DNA of 64,000 nt from Leptolyngbya sp. PCC 6406 (lineage in GTDB: Bacteria > Cyanobacteriota > Cyanobacteriia > Phormidesmidales > Phormidesmidaceae), in contig NZ_KI913949.1 of the NCBI RefSeq assembly GCF_000332095.2, positions 3,618,596-3,682,595 on the forward strand. Reading direction: 5' to 3'. A program made the position numbers and the translations under genes. The number at the start of each line of letters is the position of its first letter. Position 1 is the stretch's first letter. Of the stretch, positions 33,869 through 42,855 are shown piece after piece. The notes below the pieces were generated by a model. That model did no database searches and was not told where the DNA came from. It saw only the letters and a list, made by a program, of their open reading frames with translations.

Positions 33869-34900
33869 TTACAGGCTGGTTAAATCTGTCGTTTTCACGA
33901 AGGCTTCAAACTGAGCCATGAGTTCCGGATTGCGCCAGCCCTGGCGCACCTCTCCCCACATGATCTCCAATGCTTTGGCGATGGAAAAGGCGGGTTTATA
34001 GGGACGCTCGTTGGTGAGGGCGTCGTAGATGTCGATGATTTGGAACACCTGGACCAGGAGAGGAATGCTATTGCCGACCAAGCTATCGGGGTAGCCACTG
34101 CCGTCCCAGCGTTCATGGTGATGGCGAATAATGGGCAGGACACCGTGCATGGTGCGGAGGGGACGGCAGATATTTTCCCCTAGGAAAACATGTTGCTGCA
34201 TGATGGCCTGCTCGGTGACGGTGAGGGGACCCGTCTTGAGCAAGACTGCGTCGGGAATGCCCACCTTGCCGATGTCATGGAGGTAACTGGCCCACATCAG
34301 GTCTCGGATCTGGGAGGCGGGCAGATCCAGGTATTCGCCGAAGGTGCGGGCCAGTTGGGAGAGGCGTTCGCAGTGGTCCCCCGTGTGGGGATCGCGACTC
34401 TCGACGGTGCGGGCGATGGAAAATAGGGCTTCGCTGGCATGGTCGAGGTCTTCGTTCAGGCGCTTTTGGTGAATTAGCGATCGCACTCGAGCGGAAAGTT
34501 GAAGTTGGTCAAAGGGCTTGGTGAGAAAATCATCCCCCCCCGCCTCAATGCCCTTGAGACGGGCGCGGCGATCGTCGAGGGCCGTGACAAAGATGACGGG
34601 GATAAGGCGCGTGTTTTCATTGCGCTTGAGTTGGCGGCAAACCTCAAAGCCGTCCATTCCTGGCATACTCACGTCTAGGAGCACAATGTCGGGGGTTTGG
34701 CTGGCGACCCGCTCTAGGGCTTGGTACCCGTCCCCAGCTTCCAGCACAACGTACCCCTCTACCGACAGCAGGGCCACCGCTGTCATCCGACTGGGAGGAT
34801 TATCATCCACCACCAAGACTTTGGCAGGGTCGGAACCGGAGTAATTCACGGTGAGATAACGTTGAGCTTGGCTGACCACAGGCATGGAGACGCGATTCAT
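33869..34900 (-). CDS. Response regulator with HD-GYP phosphodiesterase domain
   Basis: A 343-residue protein. The REC domain (about 28-145) has VVDDNPPS, phospho-acceptor LLDVSMPGMDG, FVTALDD and TKPFD. The HD-GYP domain (about 155-335) has DPHTGDHCERLS, LHDIGKVGIPD, RHHHERWDGSGYPD and DIYDALTNERPYK, all metal and substrate motifs present. It should hydrolyse cyclic di-GMP when phosphorylated. The ATG at 34900 was chosen over the GTG at 34906. It lies upstream of the ParA-like pair, on the same strand but 190 bp away. No histidine kinase is adjacent. Confidence 0.92.
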   Translation of the reverse strand: MNRVSMPVVSQAQRYLTVNYSGSDPAKVLVVDDNPPSRMTAVALLSVEGYVVLEAGDGYQALERVASQTPDIVLLDVSMPGMDGFEVCRQLKRNENTRLIPVIFVTALDDRRARLKGIEAGGDDFLTKPFDQLQLSARVRSLIHQKRLNEDLDHASEALFSIARTVESRDPHTGDHCERLSQLARTFGEYLDLPASQIRDLMWASYLHDIGKVGIPDAVLLKTGPLTVTEQAIMQQHVFLGENICRPLRTMHGVLPIIRHHHERWDGSGYPDSLVGNSIPLLVQVFQIIDIYDALTNERPYKPAFSIAKALEIMWGEVRQGWRNPELMAQFEAFVKTTDLTSL

Positions 34901-35050
34901 AAACACACAGCCCTATTCAGCGATCGTCGCTTAGGTTCCGGGTAACCCTTGAGGAGCATTTGAGGGATTGACGGAAAATAATGTAGGTTCGACTGGTTTA
35001 ACTTAGCTTACTTTACTAACCTTAGCGATAAAGGCTATGGCTGGTTAGGG

Positions 35051-37489
35051 GTGATCAATAAAGAGTTTGTGAGGAACAAGGCTGAACAGGCCATGCTAAA
35101 GGCACAATTTCGCTGGCTCCAAACGTCTGCCCCCTCTCCAGATCTCGCTTGGCGGCAAGCGGTGGCGACAGCGGCGGGGGAACCGGAGCCCCTCCCCGAG
35201 ACGACAGCCCAACTGCTATGGCAGCGGGGATGGCAGGATCCGCAGGTATTAGGGGGATTTCTCAATCCCGATCGCTATGTTTCTACCCCGCCCTGGGCCT
35301 TTGGTGGGGAGATGGAGTTGGCGATCTCACGGTTGATTCAGGCCCGCGATCGCGCCGAAAAAGTCGCCATCTGGGGGGACTTCGACGCCGATGGGCTGAC
35401 GGCGACAGCGGTGCTGTGGGAGGGACTGGGACAGTTTTTTCCCCAGCACCAAGCGTTGAAATATTTTATCCCCAATCGGTTTACGGAATCCCATGGCCTC
35501 TCCCACCGGGGACTCGATCACCTCGCTGCCTGGGGTTGCAACCTGATCGTCACCTGCGACACAGGGAGCACGGCTCATCGGGAATTGGACTATGCCCAAG
35601 AGCTGGGCATAGAGGTGATTGTCACAGATCACCACACCTTGCCGGAGACCCGCCCCCCGGTGGTGGCCCTCATCAACCCCCGTCAGTTGCCCCCAGAACA
35701 TCCCCTAGCGGATCTCTCGGGGGTTGCCGTGGCCTACAAACTCTTAGAGGCTTTGTACGAGCGCCTGCCGGGGGTCGCCCAGCAGCCCTTGGCAACGCTG
35801 CTGGATCTGGTGGCCATTGGCCTAATTGCAGATCTGGTGGCCCTGCGGGGAGACTGTCGCTACCTGGCTCAGGTGGGGCTGCGGACCCTAGAACGGCAGG
35901 CAAAGGAAGGACTGCGCCCCGGTATTAGCAAATTGCTGGAGCTGTGCAAACGCACCGGAGATCGCCCCTCCGATGTTGCCTTTGGCCTGGGACCTCGTAT
36001 CAATGCGGTCAGTCGCATCCATGGGGATGCCAGCTTTGGTGTGGAGTTGCTGACGAGTCGAGAACGTCCCCAAGCTGAAGCCCTGGCCCTAGAGGCAGAG
36101 CTGGCTAATACCCGCCGCAAAGATCTCCAGGCCCAAGTCCTGGCGGATGCCACCACTCGGGCCGCCCAACTGGATCTCGCTACGACCCAGGTCATCGTCC
36201 TAGCGGATCCCCAGTGGTCACCAGGGATACTGGGGCTGGTAGCCAGTCAACTGGCCCAGACCTATGGCCGCCCCGCCATTATGTTTCAGACTGATTTGCC
36301 CATTGGCGATAGCGTTTCCCCAGCGGAGAATAGCCCGGTTGCCGCCCTGCCCATGGCACGGGGATCGGCGCGGTCGGTAAATGGTATTGATCTCTATGGG
36401 CTGGTGCAGGACCAAGCCCATCTGCTGACTCGATTTGGGGGCCACCCCTTCGCAGCGGGCCTAAGTCTGCCCTTGACCAACCTCGATCTATTCATTGAGG
36501 GCATTAATCGATCCCTGCGATCGCACCAGGCCAGCGAATCCCTCACCCAAATGCCATCCCTGACGGTTGACCTAGCGGTCACCGTTGCCGACCTAGGGCA
36601 GGATTTATTCAGGGCTCTAAAGCGACTGGAACCCTACGGTATGGGCAACCCCACGCCGCGACTACTACTACGGAATGTCCAATTTACAGCGGTGAAGGAG
36701 CACGCTATCCGCGATAGTCTTCGACCAGCCGCTGGCCATCGCAACGGAGGCAAACAGCGTTTCTATAAAGTGGAATTCCGTCTCCAGGACGAGAGTGACA
36801 CCCACAGCTTCCCCGGCCACTGGTGGGGCCACCGCCGGGACGAGGTACCGGAAACCCCCTGCGATGTTGTAGTGGAGCTGGATGTAAACTTTTACCGTAA
36901 ACCGGCCCAATATGAAGTGCGATTGATCGATCTCCAATCCACCGTCCCCGAGACGACCGCCACCGCCGCTACTCCCGGTAATTGGATTCTGGATCAGCGC
37001 TCAGATCCCCCTCCCCATCCCCTTCCGCCCGCCGTGGCCCACTGCCCTGCCGACTGGTCCGAGTTTCCCCCCTCACCCCATCTAGTCCCCCCGCTGACAT
37101 TGGCCTATCCCTTGCCCGATGCCCCTGCCCCAGAAGCGTTGTGGCAAGACTGGGTGGGCCTCGCCAAATACTTGGCCCGCACCGAGACCCCCACCACTCT
37201 GACTGCCCTCAGCCAGCGATTAACTCTCAGCCTTAAGACCATCACCGTGGGGCTAGACTGCCTGAAGCAATTGGGTTTTACGGTAAATCTTGCGGGGGCA
37301 GAAGCTGGGGCAATTAGTGGCTCATTACATATTGGTCGGGCTACCGAAACAGATCCCACTGCGATGACGGAAGACTATTCCCAGATCGCGTACCGCTTTC
37401 TACAAGCGGTACGCGAGGAGCAATTCCGCCGTCGCTATTTCTATCAGGTCTCTCCGGCAGTGGTACAACAGGTCTTGGTTTCTCGATAA
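35051..37489 (+). CDS. recJ: Single-stranded-DNA-specific exonuclease RecJ
   Basis: An 812-residue DHH/DHHA1 protein: motif I DFDADGLTATAVL near 114, motif II CDTGSTAHREL, motif III VTDHHTLPETRPP near 195, then the DHHA1 domain with GRPAIMFQTD and FGGHPFAAGLSL near 462, and an OB-like region (530-630). RecJ degrades 5' ends of ssDNA during mismatch and recombination repair. A C-terminal extension (about 690-812) contains helix-turn-helix-like sequence (PTTLTALSQRLTLSLKTITVGLDCL), typical of cyanobacterial RecJ. The start is GTG at 35051; the ATG at 35093 (MLKAQFRWLQ) is an alternative. Confidence 0.93.
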   Translation: MINKEFVRNKAEQAMLKAQFRWLQTSAPSPDLAWRQAVATAAGEPEPLPETTAQLLWQRGWQDPQVLGGFLNPDRYVSTPPWAFGGEMELAISRLIQARDRAEKVAIWGDFDADGLTATAVLWEGLGQFFPQHQALKYFIPNRFTESHGLSHRGLDHLAAWGCNLIVTCDTGSTAHRELDYAQELGIEVIVTDHHTLPETRPPVVALINPRQLPPEHPLADLSGVAVAYKLLEALYERLPGVAQQPLATLLDLVAIGLIADLVALRGDCRYLAQVGLRTLERQAKEGLRPGISKLLELCKRTGDRPSDVAFGLGPRINAVSRIHGDASFGVELLTSRERPQAEALALEAELANTRRKDLQAQVLADATTRAAQLDLATTQVIVLADPQWSPGILGLVASQLAQTYGRPAIMFQTDLPIGDSVSPAENSPVAALPMARGSARSVNGIDLYGLVQDQAHLLTRFGGHPFAAGLSLPLTNLDLFIEGINRSLRSHQASESLTQMPSLTVDLAVTVADLGQDLFRALKRLEPYGMGNPTPRLLLRNVQFTAVKEHAIRDSLRPAAGHRNGGKQRFYKVEFRLQDESDTHSFPGHWWGHRRDEVPETPCDVVVELDVNFYRKPAQYEVRLIDLQSTVPETTATAATPGNWILDQRSDPPPHPLPPAVAHCPADWSEFPPSPHLVPPLTLAYPLPDAPAPEALWQDWVGLAKYLARTETPTTLTALSQRLTLSLKTITVGLDCLKQLGFTVNLAGAEAGAISGSLHIGRATETDPTAMTEDYSQIAYRFLQAVREEQFRRRYFYQVSPAVVQQVLVSR

Positions 37490-37695
37490 TGCAACAGGTC
37501 TTAGTTTCTGGATATAGCGACATGCGGTTGGATTGCGTACATCCCTGAGGGCGCACAACCGTCACTAGTATCAACATTAAGCGCAAAGCTCTGGCAGGAC
37601 TGCAACGTAGTCCTGCCCCCACCCTGCGGGAAGAGCAAAGCTCTACATCCCCCTTGCTTGAATATCAGGGCATCACTCGCGTGGCTCTGACTTCC

Positions 37696-38754
37696 CTAGC
37701 GGACAGTGCCGCGCAGGGCTTCGGTATCGACAGCGGGGAGTAGATAGAGGCGCAGCAGGTGACCTGCGATCGCAAGTTGCCGGGGCAATTTCCGCAGTCC
37801 CTTCAACCACTGGGGTTGATTGGTTTGATCGATGTGGCTTAGGGCCAGGTTGTGGTCGGCGCAGCGTTGCAGGCGGTCATAAAAGGCGGGATGATCCACA
37901 TTCAAGCAGGTGGGGAAAGCTCGCCCTGCCGTGGCGTTGGTTTCCCGAATCACTGCCCGATCAAAGTCTATGGGGTCTAACCCCAACATGCGGTAGAACT
38001 CAGCCCGTTCGTGGACGGTCAGGGCATGGGTGGCGAAAACCGTGAGCAAAAAGAAGCGACTCCAGAGCCGCCCCTGCCAGGTTTGCCACATTTGGGGTTG
38101 CGATCGCAGTAGGGCCTTAAAGATATCGCCGTGGCGGTTTTCATCCTGACACCAACTCTCGAAGTAGTTGAACAGGGGATAGAAATTGTTTTCAGGATGC
38201 TGCTCCAGGTGGCGAAAGATGATGATATAGCGCCAGTAGCCAATCTTTTCCGACAGGTAAACCGCATAGATAATCCATTCCACCGGGAAAAAGGTATAGG
38301 TGCGCTTTCGGGTCAGTTTTTGTAGATCCAAGGTGATATGAAAGTCCCCCATGGCCTTGTTGATAAACCCCGCATGACGCGCCTCATCCCGTGCCATCAG
38401 GTGAAAGATTTCCGCCAGTAGGGGATTCCGTCCCTTGAGCTTGCGGGACAATTCCTTGAATAGGATAAACCCAGAAAACTCTGACACACAGGATCGTTCC
38501 AGGTAATCAATGAAGGCCCGTCTCTCGGCCCCCTGAATGTGATCCCAATTGCCCTTGAAGTCTTCATTACGGGTGAAGTGATAGCGGTTATAGTCCGCCC
38601 GCATCTCTGCCACCATGGCCTGGAGCGCTTCTTCCTCTCGGGAAAGGTCGAGGCCAGCCGCTTTATCAAAGTCAGTGGTGTAGAAGCGGGGAGTCAGGAT
38701 GTTCTCTGTGATCGCAGCTTTGACAACGGGGGATGGCGTCAGGGTTGAGGTCAT
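37696..38754 (-). CDS. acsF: Mg-protoporphyrin IX monomethyl ester (oxidative) cyclase, AcsF/ChlA
   Basis: A 352-residue diiron enzyme that closes the isocyclic ring in chlorophyll synthesis. It has EFSGFILFKELSRKL, RDEARHAGFINKAM and WCQDENRHGDIFKALL (metal-ligand helices). In Synechocystis there are two isoforms; chlAII (sll1874) forms with ho2 and hemN a low-oxygen-induced operon under the MarR-type activator ChlR. Here the gene is divergent from ho and hemN across a 377-bp AT-rich region, so it is probably the ChlAII-type isoform. The sequence alone does not prove the isoform. The same arrangement with a desaturase occurs in some Leptolyngbya. Confidence 0.93.
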   Translation of the reverse strand: MTSTLTPSPVVKAAITENILTPRFYTTDFDKAAGLDLSREEEALQAMVAEMRADYNRYHFTRNEDFKGNWDHIQGAERRAFIDYLERSCVSEFSGFILFKELSRKLKGRNPLLAEIFHLMARDEARHAGFINKAMGDFHITLDLQKLTRKRTYTFFPVEWIIYAVYLSEKIGYWRYIIIFRHLEQHPENNFYPLFNYFESWCQDENRHGDIFKALLRSQPQMWQTWQGRLWSRFFLLTVFATHALTVHERAEFYRMLGLDPIDFDRAVIRETNATAGRAFPTCLNVDHPAFYDRLQRCADHNLALSHIDQTNQPQWLKGLRKLPRQLAIAGHLLRLYLLPAVDTEALRGTVR

Positions 38755-39131
38755 GGCGTATAGGGTAATGACTTAAATGGTTTGGGAATAGTTTGAGGTG
38801 GTTTTGGATCATGGTATAGCCCACAGATCTTTTTTACATCAAGACGGTATTTCCAGGGACAAGAATTCACATTTTTGAAATCTAAACCCCAAAATTTTAC
38901 TTTGATTCACCTAGTGACGCCAAGGTTCCCAGCAATCTCAGGCTTAAGTAATGGGAAAATTGTAAAGAGAAATATTTTACTTTTATAGCCTTATAAATTC
39001 CAATAAAAGGAGTCATAAACTTCTGATTTAAGGGTTGACAAACCAAGCAATCGTTCTAGAGTAAGTAAAGCTTTTGTTTTGAATAGTGACCGCTTTTTAG
39101 ATGAATAATTGATAGCAAGAGAGGTATCACC
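38755..39131. promoter_or_regulatory. Divergent promoter region between acsF and ho
   Basis: 377 AT-rich bases with no gene. On the plus strand TTGACA (39035) with TAGAGT 16 bp later is a possible promoter for ho, and GAGAGGTATCACC precedes its ATG. If this is the low-oxygen cluster, a ChlR-type activator site should be here, but I could not recognise one. Confidence 0.5.
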
Positions 39132-39866
39132 ATGACTGATTTAGCCCAACAATTACGCCTGGGTACTCAACAGGCCCATACCACCGCCGAGAACAGCCTA
39201 TTTATGAAATGTTTTTTGGATGGCATCGTGGTGGAAAGTACTTTCCGTAAGCTGCTGAGTAATCTCTACTGGGTTTATCGCACCCTAGAGACCGCCATGG
39301 AGGAGTATCGAGACCATCCCATCGTGGGGCCAATGGTGTTCCCAGAAATCCAACGCACGGCCAAGCTCCAAGAGGATTTGCAGTTCTACTACGGGGAAGC
39401 TTGGCGGGATGCTATTGGCCCCGAAATTACCCCAGCAGGCCAAGTCTATGTGACTCGGCTGCAACAGGTGACGCGGGAAAACCCGGCGCTGCTGGTGCCC
39501 CACAGCTATGTGCGCTATCTGGGAGATCTCTCTGGGGGGCAAGGGTTAAAGGGCATTGTCCGTAAAGCGCTGAATCCACCGCCGGATCAGGGTACGGGCC
39601 TCCATGAGTTTGACCTGCTGCCTACACCGGAGGCGAAGCAAACCTTTAAGGAGCGTTATCGAGCGGCCCTGAATCAACTCCCGGTGGATGAGGTACTGGC
39701 GGAGCAAATGGTGCTGGAAGCCCAGCGGGCCTTCCATCTCAACTGTGCGGTCATGGCATCCCTGGATGGGGAGATGGTGTTGGCGCTGGAGCCCGCAACC
39801 CTACAGCGGCTTCAGGATGCGCATCGCCCCGGCAGCACCCAAGGGGCTCCTGCTATGGCCTCCTAG
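39132..39866 (+). CDS. ho2: Heme oxygenase (HO-2-like by context)
   Basis: A 244-residue biliverdin-producing heme oxygenase. The proximal-histidine helix LRLGTQQAHTTAENSLFMKC lies at 8-27 and the distal helix RYLGDLSGGQGLKGI near 129-143. Length and motifs match cyanobacterial HO-1/HO-2. It would cleave heme to biliverdin, CO and iron for phycobilin synthesis. It lies upstream of hemN and divergent from acsF, the order of the low-oxygen operon, so HO-2 is the better guess. A short Ala/Ser-rich tail follows. Confidence 0.92.
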   Translation: MTDLAQQLRLGTQQAHTTAENSLFMKCFLDGIVVESTFRKLLSNLYWVYRTLETAMEEYRDHPIVGPMVFPEIQRTAKLQEDLQFYYGEAWRDAIGPEITPAGQVYVTRLQQVTRENPALLVPHSYVRYLGDLSGGQGLKGIVRKALNPPPDQGTGLHEFDLLPTPEAKQTFKERYRAALNQLPVDEVLAEQMVLEAQRAFHLNCAVMASLDGEMVLALEPATLQRLQDAHRPGSTQGAPAMAS

Positions 39867-39928
39867 GACACAGATCTGGGGGCTGTAAGGGGGCTGTAAC
39901 AGCAAAAGAAGGGACAGGCCAGAGGCCG

Positions 39929-39967
39929 ATCCCACAAGGGTAAAGTCACAGCCCTCTCTTGTGGGAT
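39929..39967. promoter_or_regulatory. Perfect 10-bp inverted repeat between ho and hemN
   Basis: ATCCCACAAG (39929-39938) pairs exactly with CTTGTGGGAT (39958-39967), with a 19-nt loop. It lies about 60 bp after the ho stop and 83 bp before hemN. It could stabilise or attenuate the transcript. No U-run follows. Confidence 0.55.
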
Positions 39968-40049
39968 AGCCGTCCCGGCTGTCCTGGTTGCAATAGTCCC
40001 TTGAGCAGTCGCTTTGAATATTCGCAAACTCTGCAACCCAATTACCATA

Positions 40050-41537
40050 ATGTCCACCTTTACTGACTTCGGGGGAAAAACTACTGCGATCGCGGCTTTC
40101 CCTACCCCCTTTCCGGACCTAGGGCCTGCTCAGCAGACCCATGGCCAGCCCGATTTTCAATTCGATGCAGATTGGTTCCATCCCGACCTGCTACAGAAAT
40201 ACGATCGCCCCATTCCCCGTTACACCAGCTATCCCCCGGCCACGGAGCTGAAGGCAGAATTTGACCCCCAGGGGTTTGAGCAGGCCATTGCCCAGGGGAA
40301 CCACCATCAGCGGCCCCTGTCCCTCTATGTCCATGTCCCCTTCTGCGATCGCCCCTGCTACTTTTGTGGCTGCAACGTCATCATCACCCAGCAGCGCGAT
40401 CGCGCCACCCGCCCCTACCTGAAGGCCCTAGAGCGCCATATCGAGGTCATGGCCCAGGGGGTCGATCGCCAACGTCCAGTCACCCAACTCCATTGGGGCG
40501 GCGGCACCCCCAACTATCTGGACCTAGGGGAAATGGAGCAATTATGGACAATGCTCTCCCGCCGGTTTTCCTTTGCCCCAGGGGCGGAATGCTCCATTGA
40601 GGTGAACCCCCGCCTAGTCACACGGGAGATGATTCTGCACCTGCGGCAGCTCGGTTTTAACCGCATCAGCTTTGGGATTCAGGACTTTGATCCCCGTGTC
40701 CAAGCGGCGGTGAATCGGGTGCAGCCGGAGGCGATGCTATTCCAGGCCATGGACTGGATTCGGGAGGCGGGATTTGACAGTGTCAATGTGGATTTGATCT
40801 ACGGACTCCCCTACCAAACCCCGGCCACCTTCCAGCGCACCATTGAGAAAACCCTGCACCTAGACCCCAACCGCATTGCCGTCTTTAACTTTGCCTATGT
40901 GCCCTGGATGAAACCGATTCAGCGGCGCATCAACGCCGATGCCCTGCCCTCTCCAGCAGCCAAGTTGGAAATGTTCCACACCACCATTGACCAGTTGCAG
41001 CAGGGAGGATATCGGTTCATTGGCATGGATCACTTTGCCAAGCCGACAGATGAACTGGCGATCGCCCAATCCCAGGGTAAACTCCACCGCAATTTTCAGG
41101 GCTACACCACCCAAGGGGACGCGGAACTGCTGGGGTTTGGGGTGACTGCCATCAGCATGTTCCAGGATGTCTATACCCAGAATGCCAAGGGATTGCAGGC
41201 TTTTTACCGGGCGGTAGATCAAGGGGTAATGCCCCTAGAGCGCGGGGTGCGACTGTCCCAGGATGACCAGATTCGGCGCACCCTGATTCAGGAGCTAATG
41301 TGCCATTTTTACCTGTCCAAGGCCAAGATTGCCCGCTGCTATGGGCTCGACTTTGACGCTTATTTTGCCCGTGAACTGCGGGATCTATGGCCGCTCCAGG
41401 GAGATGGGCTGCTCCAGGTGAGCCCCACAGAGATTACCGTCACCCCCATCGGTCGTTTGCTGATTCGCAACATCGCGGCGGTGTTTGACCCCTATTTACG
41501 CCATCGTCAGCAGGGGCAATTCTCCCAGTCCCTTTAG
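40050..41537 (+). CDS. hemN: Oxygen-independent coproporphyrinogen III oxidase HemN (radical SAM)
   Basis: A 495-residue radical SAM enzyme: VPFCDRPCYFCGCNVIITQQ contains the CxxxCxxC cluster motif near 113-120. Then HWGGGTPNYL, SIEVNPRLVTREMI, NRISFGIQDFDPRVQ and VNVDLIYGLPYQT follow. It converts coproporphyrinogen III to protoporphyrinogen IX without O2. The ATG at 40050 is chosen; a TTG at 40014 gives a longer form. The C-terminal HemN domain (about 400-490) is complete. It is downstream of ho. Confidence 0.95.
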   Translation: MSTFTDFGGKTTAIAAFPTPFPDLGPAQQTHGQPDFQFDADWFHPDLLQKYDRPIPRYTSYPPATELKAEFDPQGFEQAIAQGNHHQRPLSLYVHVPFCDRPCYFCGCNVIITQQRDRATRPYLKALERHIEVMAQGVDRQRPVTQLHWGGGTPNYLDLGEMEQLWTMLSRRFSFAPGAECSIEVNPRLVTREMILHLRQLGFNRISFGIQDFDPRVQAAVNRVQPEAMLFQAMDWIREAGFDSVNVDLIYGLPYQTPATFQRTIEKTLHLDPNRIAVFNFAYVPWMKPIQRRINADALPSPAAKLEMFHTTIDQLQQGGYRFIGMDHFAKPTDELAIAQSQGKLHRNFQGYTTQGDAELLGFGVTAISMFQDVYTQNAKGLQAFYRAVDQGVMPLERGVRLSQDDQIRRTLIQELMCHFYLSKAKIARCYGLDFDAYFARELRDLWPLQGDGLLQVSPTEITVTPIGRLLIRNIAAVFDPYLRHRQQGQFSQSL

Positions 41538-41573
41538 TCACCTGATCATTGGGCGCGGAAACCGCGCCCCTAC

Positions 41574-41811
41574 CCCCACACCCCAATACCTAATTACCCG
41601 GCGACAAGGGCAACCACAAGAGATTGCCCCAACACCCCAATACCCCAATACCCTCACACCTAATTACCCGGCGACAAGGGCAACCACAAGGGATTGCCCC
41701 TACGGGAATAACCCCAACACCCCATCACCCCAACACCCCATCACCCCAACACCCCATCACCCCAATACCCCATCACCCCAATACCCCATCACCTCATCAC
41801 CTCATCACCCC
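41574..41811. repeat. Low-complexity CACCCCAT/AATACCCC array with a duplicated 40-bp block
   Basis: Two copies of a block starting CTAATTACCCGGCGACAAGG (41598 and 41660 areas), each followed by CAACCACAAGRGATTGCCCC, lie in a run of CCCCAATA, CCCCATCA and CCTCATCA words. It bridges hemN and the desaturase gene and encodes only a Pro/Thr/His-rich frame. The repeated GGGCAATCCCTTGTGGTTGCC word is a known type of cyanobacterial repeat. Confidence 0.85.
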
Positions 41812-42834
41812 ATGACCCAAATTCCATCTTCAGCCCCAAACACCCGCGATGGCCTCGTATTTCACTGGCCCACGGTACTGTTCATTGCCCTGATTCATGG
41901 TTTAGCCCTAGGGCTAGCGCCGTTCTTTTTTTCCTGGTCTGCCGTAGCTCTGACCCTAGGTCTCCACTGGCTGTTTGGCAGCATTGGCATTTGCTTGGGC
42001 TACCATCGCCTCCTGAGCCACCGTAGTTTTCGCGTTCCCCAAGGGTTGGAATATGCGATCGCACTCATCGGTGTTTTGGCCTTCCAGGGTGGCCCTATTT
42101 TCTGGGTGGCGGGCCATCGCCTCCACCATGCCTATACCGAAGATCGCGATCGCGACCCCTACTCCGCCCAGCGGGGATTTTGGTGGAGCCACATGCTGTG
42201 GTTGTTCTACCAGCGGTCTACCTTCTTTGATCCCCAGCAGTACTACCGCTATGCCCCCGATCTGGCACGAGATCCGGTCTACCGCTGGTTCGATAGCTAT
42301 GGGGCGCTGCTCCAAATCCCCCTAGCTGGCCTGTTGTACCTACTGGGGGGGTGGCCCTTTGTGGTGTATGGCATGTTGGTGCGCTCAGTGTTGCTGTGGC
42401 ATAGCACCTGGCTGATCAACTCCGTAACCCACCTGTGGGGCAATCGCCCTTTTCTCTGTGACGATAACTCCCGTAATCTCTGGTGGGCAGCCATCCTCAC
42501 CTATGGCGAAGGCTGGCACAATAACCACCATGCCTATCCCCAAGTTGCCCCGGCGGGCTGGCACTGGTGGCAAATTGACATAACTTGGTGGGCCATTCGC
42601 ACCCTCCAAGCCCTAGGTTTGGCCCGCAAGGTAGTGATGCCCCCGCCCGAGCGCTTGGGGCACGACTTCCGAGGCTGGGATTCACCGCTGAAACCGCTCC
42701 GCCGCTTGGGGTCGATCTTGCCAACTTATCCCCACAGTCCCGGCGGTACTCAGGGGAATAGTCACCAGTCCTCCCCCATAGGCTCTAATGCCGATTACAA
42801 CGCCGATTACGACAAGGAGTCGGCCCTGCCCTGA
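41812..42834 (+). CDS. Acyl-lipid/acyl-CoA delta-9-type fatty acid desaturase
   Basis: A 340-residue membrane di-iron desaturase with the three histidine boxes: GYHRLLSHRSF near 58-68, GHRLHHAYTEDRD near 100-112 and EGWHNNHHAYP near 230-240. Membrane helices flank them. The ATG at 41812 follows a repeat array immediately and has no RBS; an upstream frame open to 41485 would only add translated repeats and overlap hemN. A desaturase gene lies next to the chlAII-ho-hemN group in related cyanobacteria, where it is thought to be co-regulated at low oxygen. DesC/DesF identity is not determined. Confidence 0.9.
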   Translation: MTQIPSSAPNTRDGLVFHWPTVLFIALIHGLALGLAPFFFSWSAVALTLGLHWLFGSIGICLGYHRLLSHRSFRVPQGLEYAIALIGVLAFQGGPIFWVAGHRLHHAYTEDRDRDPYSAQRGFWWSHMLWLFYQRSTFFDPQQYYRYAPDLARDPVYRWFDSYGALLQIPLAGLLYLLGGWPFVVYGMLVRSVLLWHSTWLINSVTHLWGNRPFLCDDNSRNLWWAAILTYGEGWHNNHHAYPQVAPAGWHWWQIDITWWAIRTLQALGLARKVVMPPPERLGHDFRGWDSPLKPLRRLGSILPTYPHSPGGTQGNSHQSSPIGSNADYNADYDKESALP

Positions 42835-42855
42835 CACCTCAAAGTTGACTGAGCA

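Noticed and set aside
41485-41811. N-terminal extension of the desaturase
   Set aside because: It is translated low-complexity repeat, overlaps hemN and has no conserved content; desaturase similarity begins after 41812.
41574-41811. CRISPR array
   Set aside because: Short, degenerate C-rich words with no spacers of regular length, and no cas genes.
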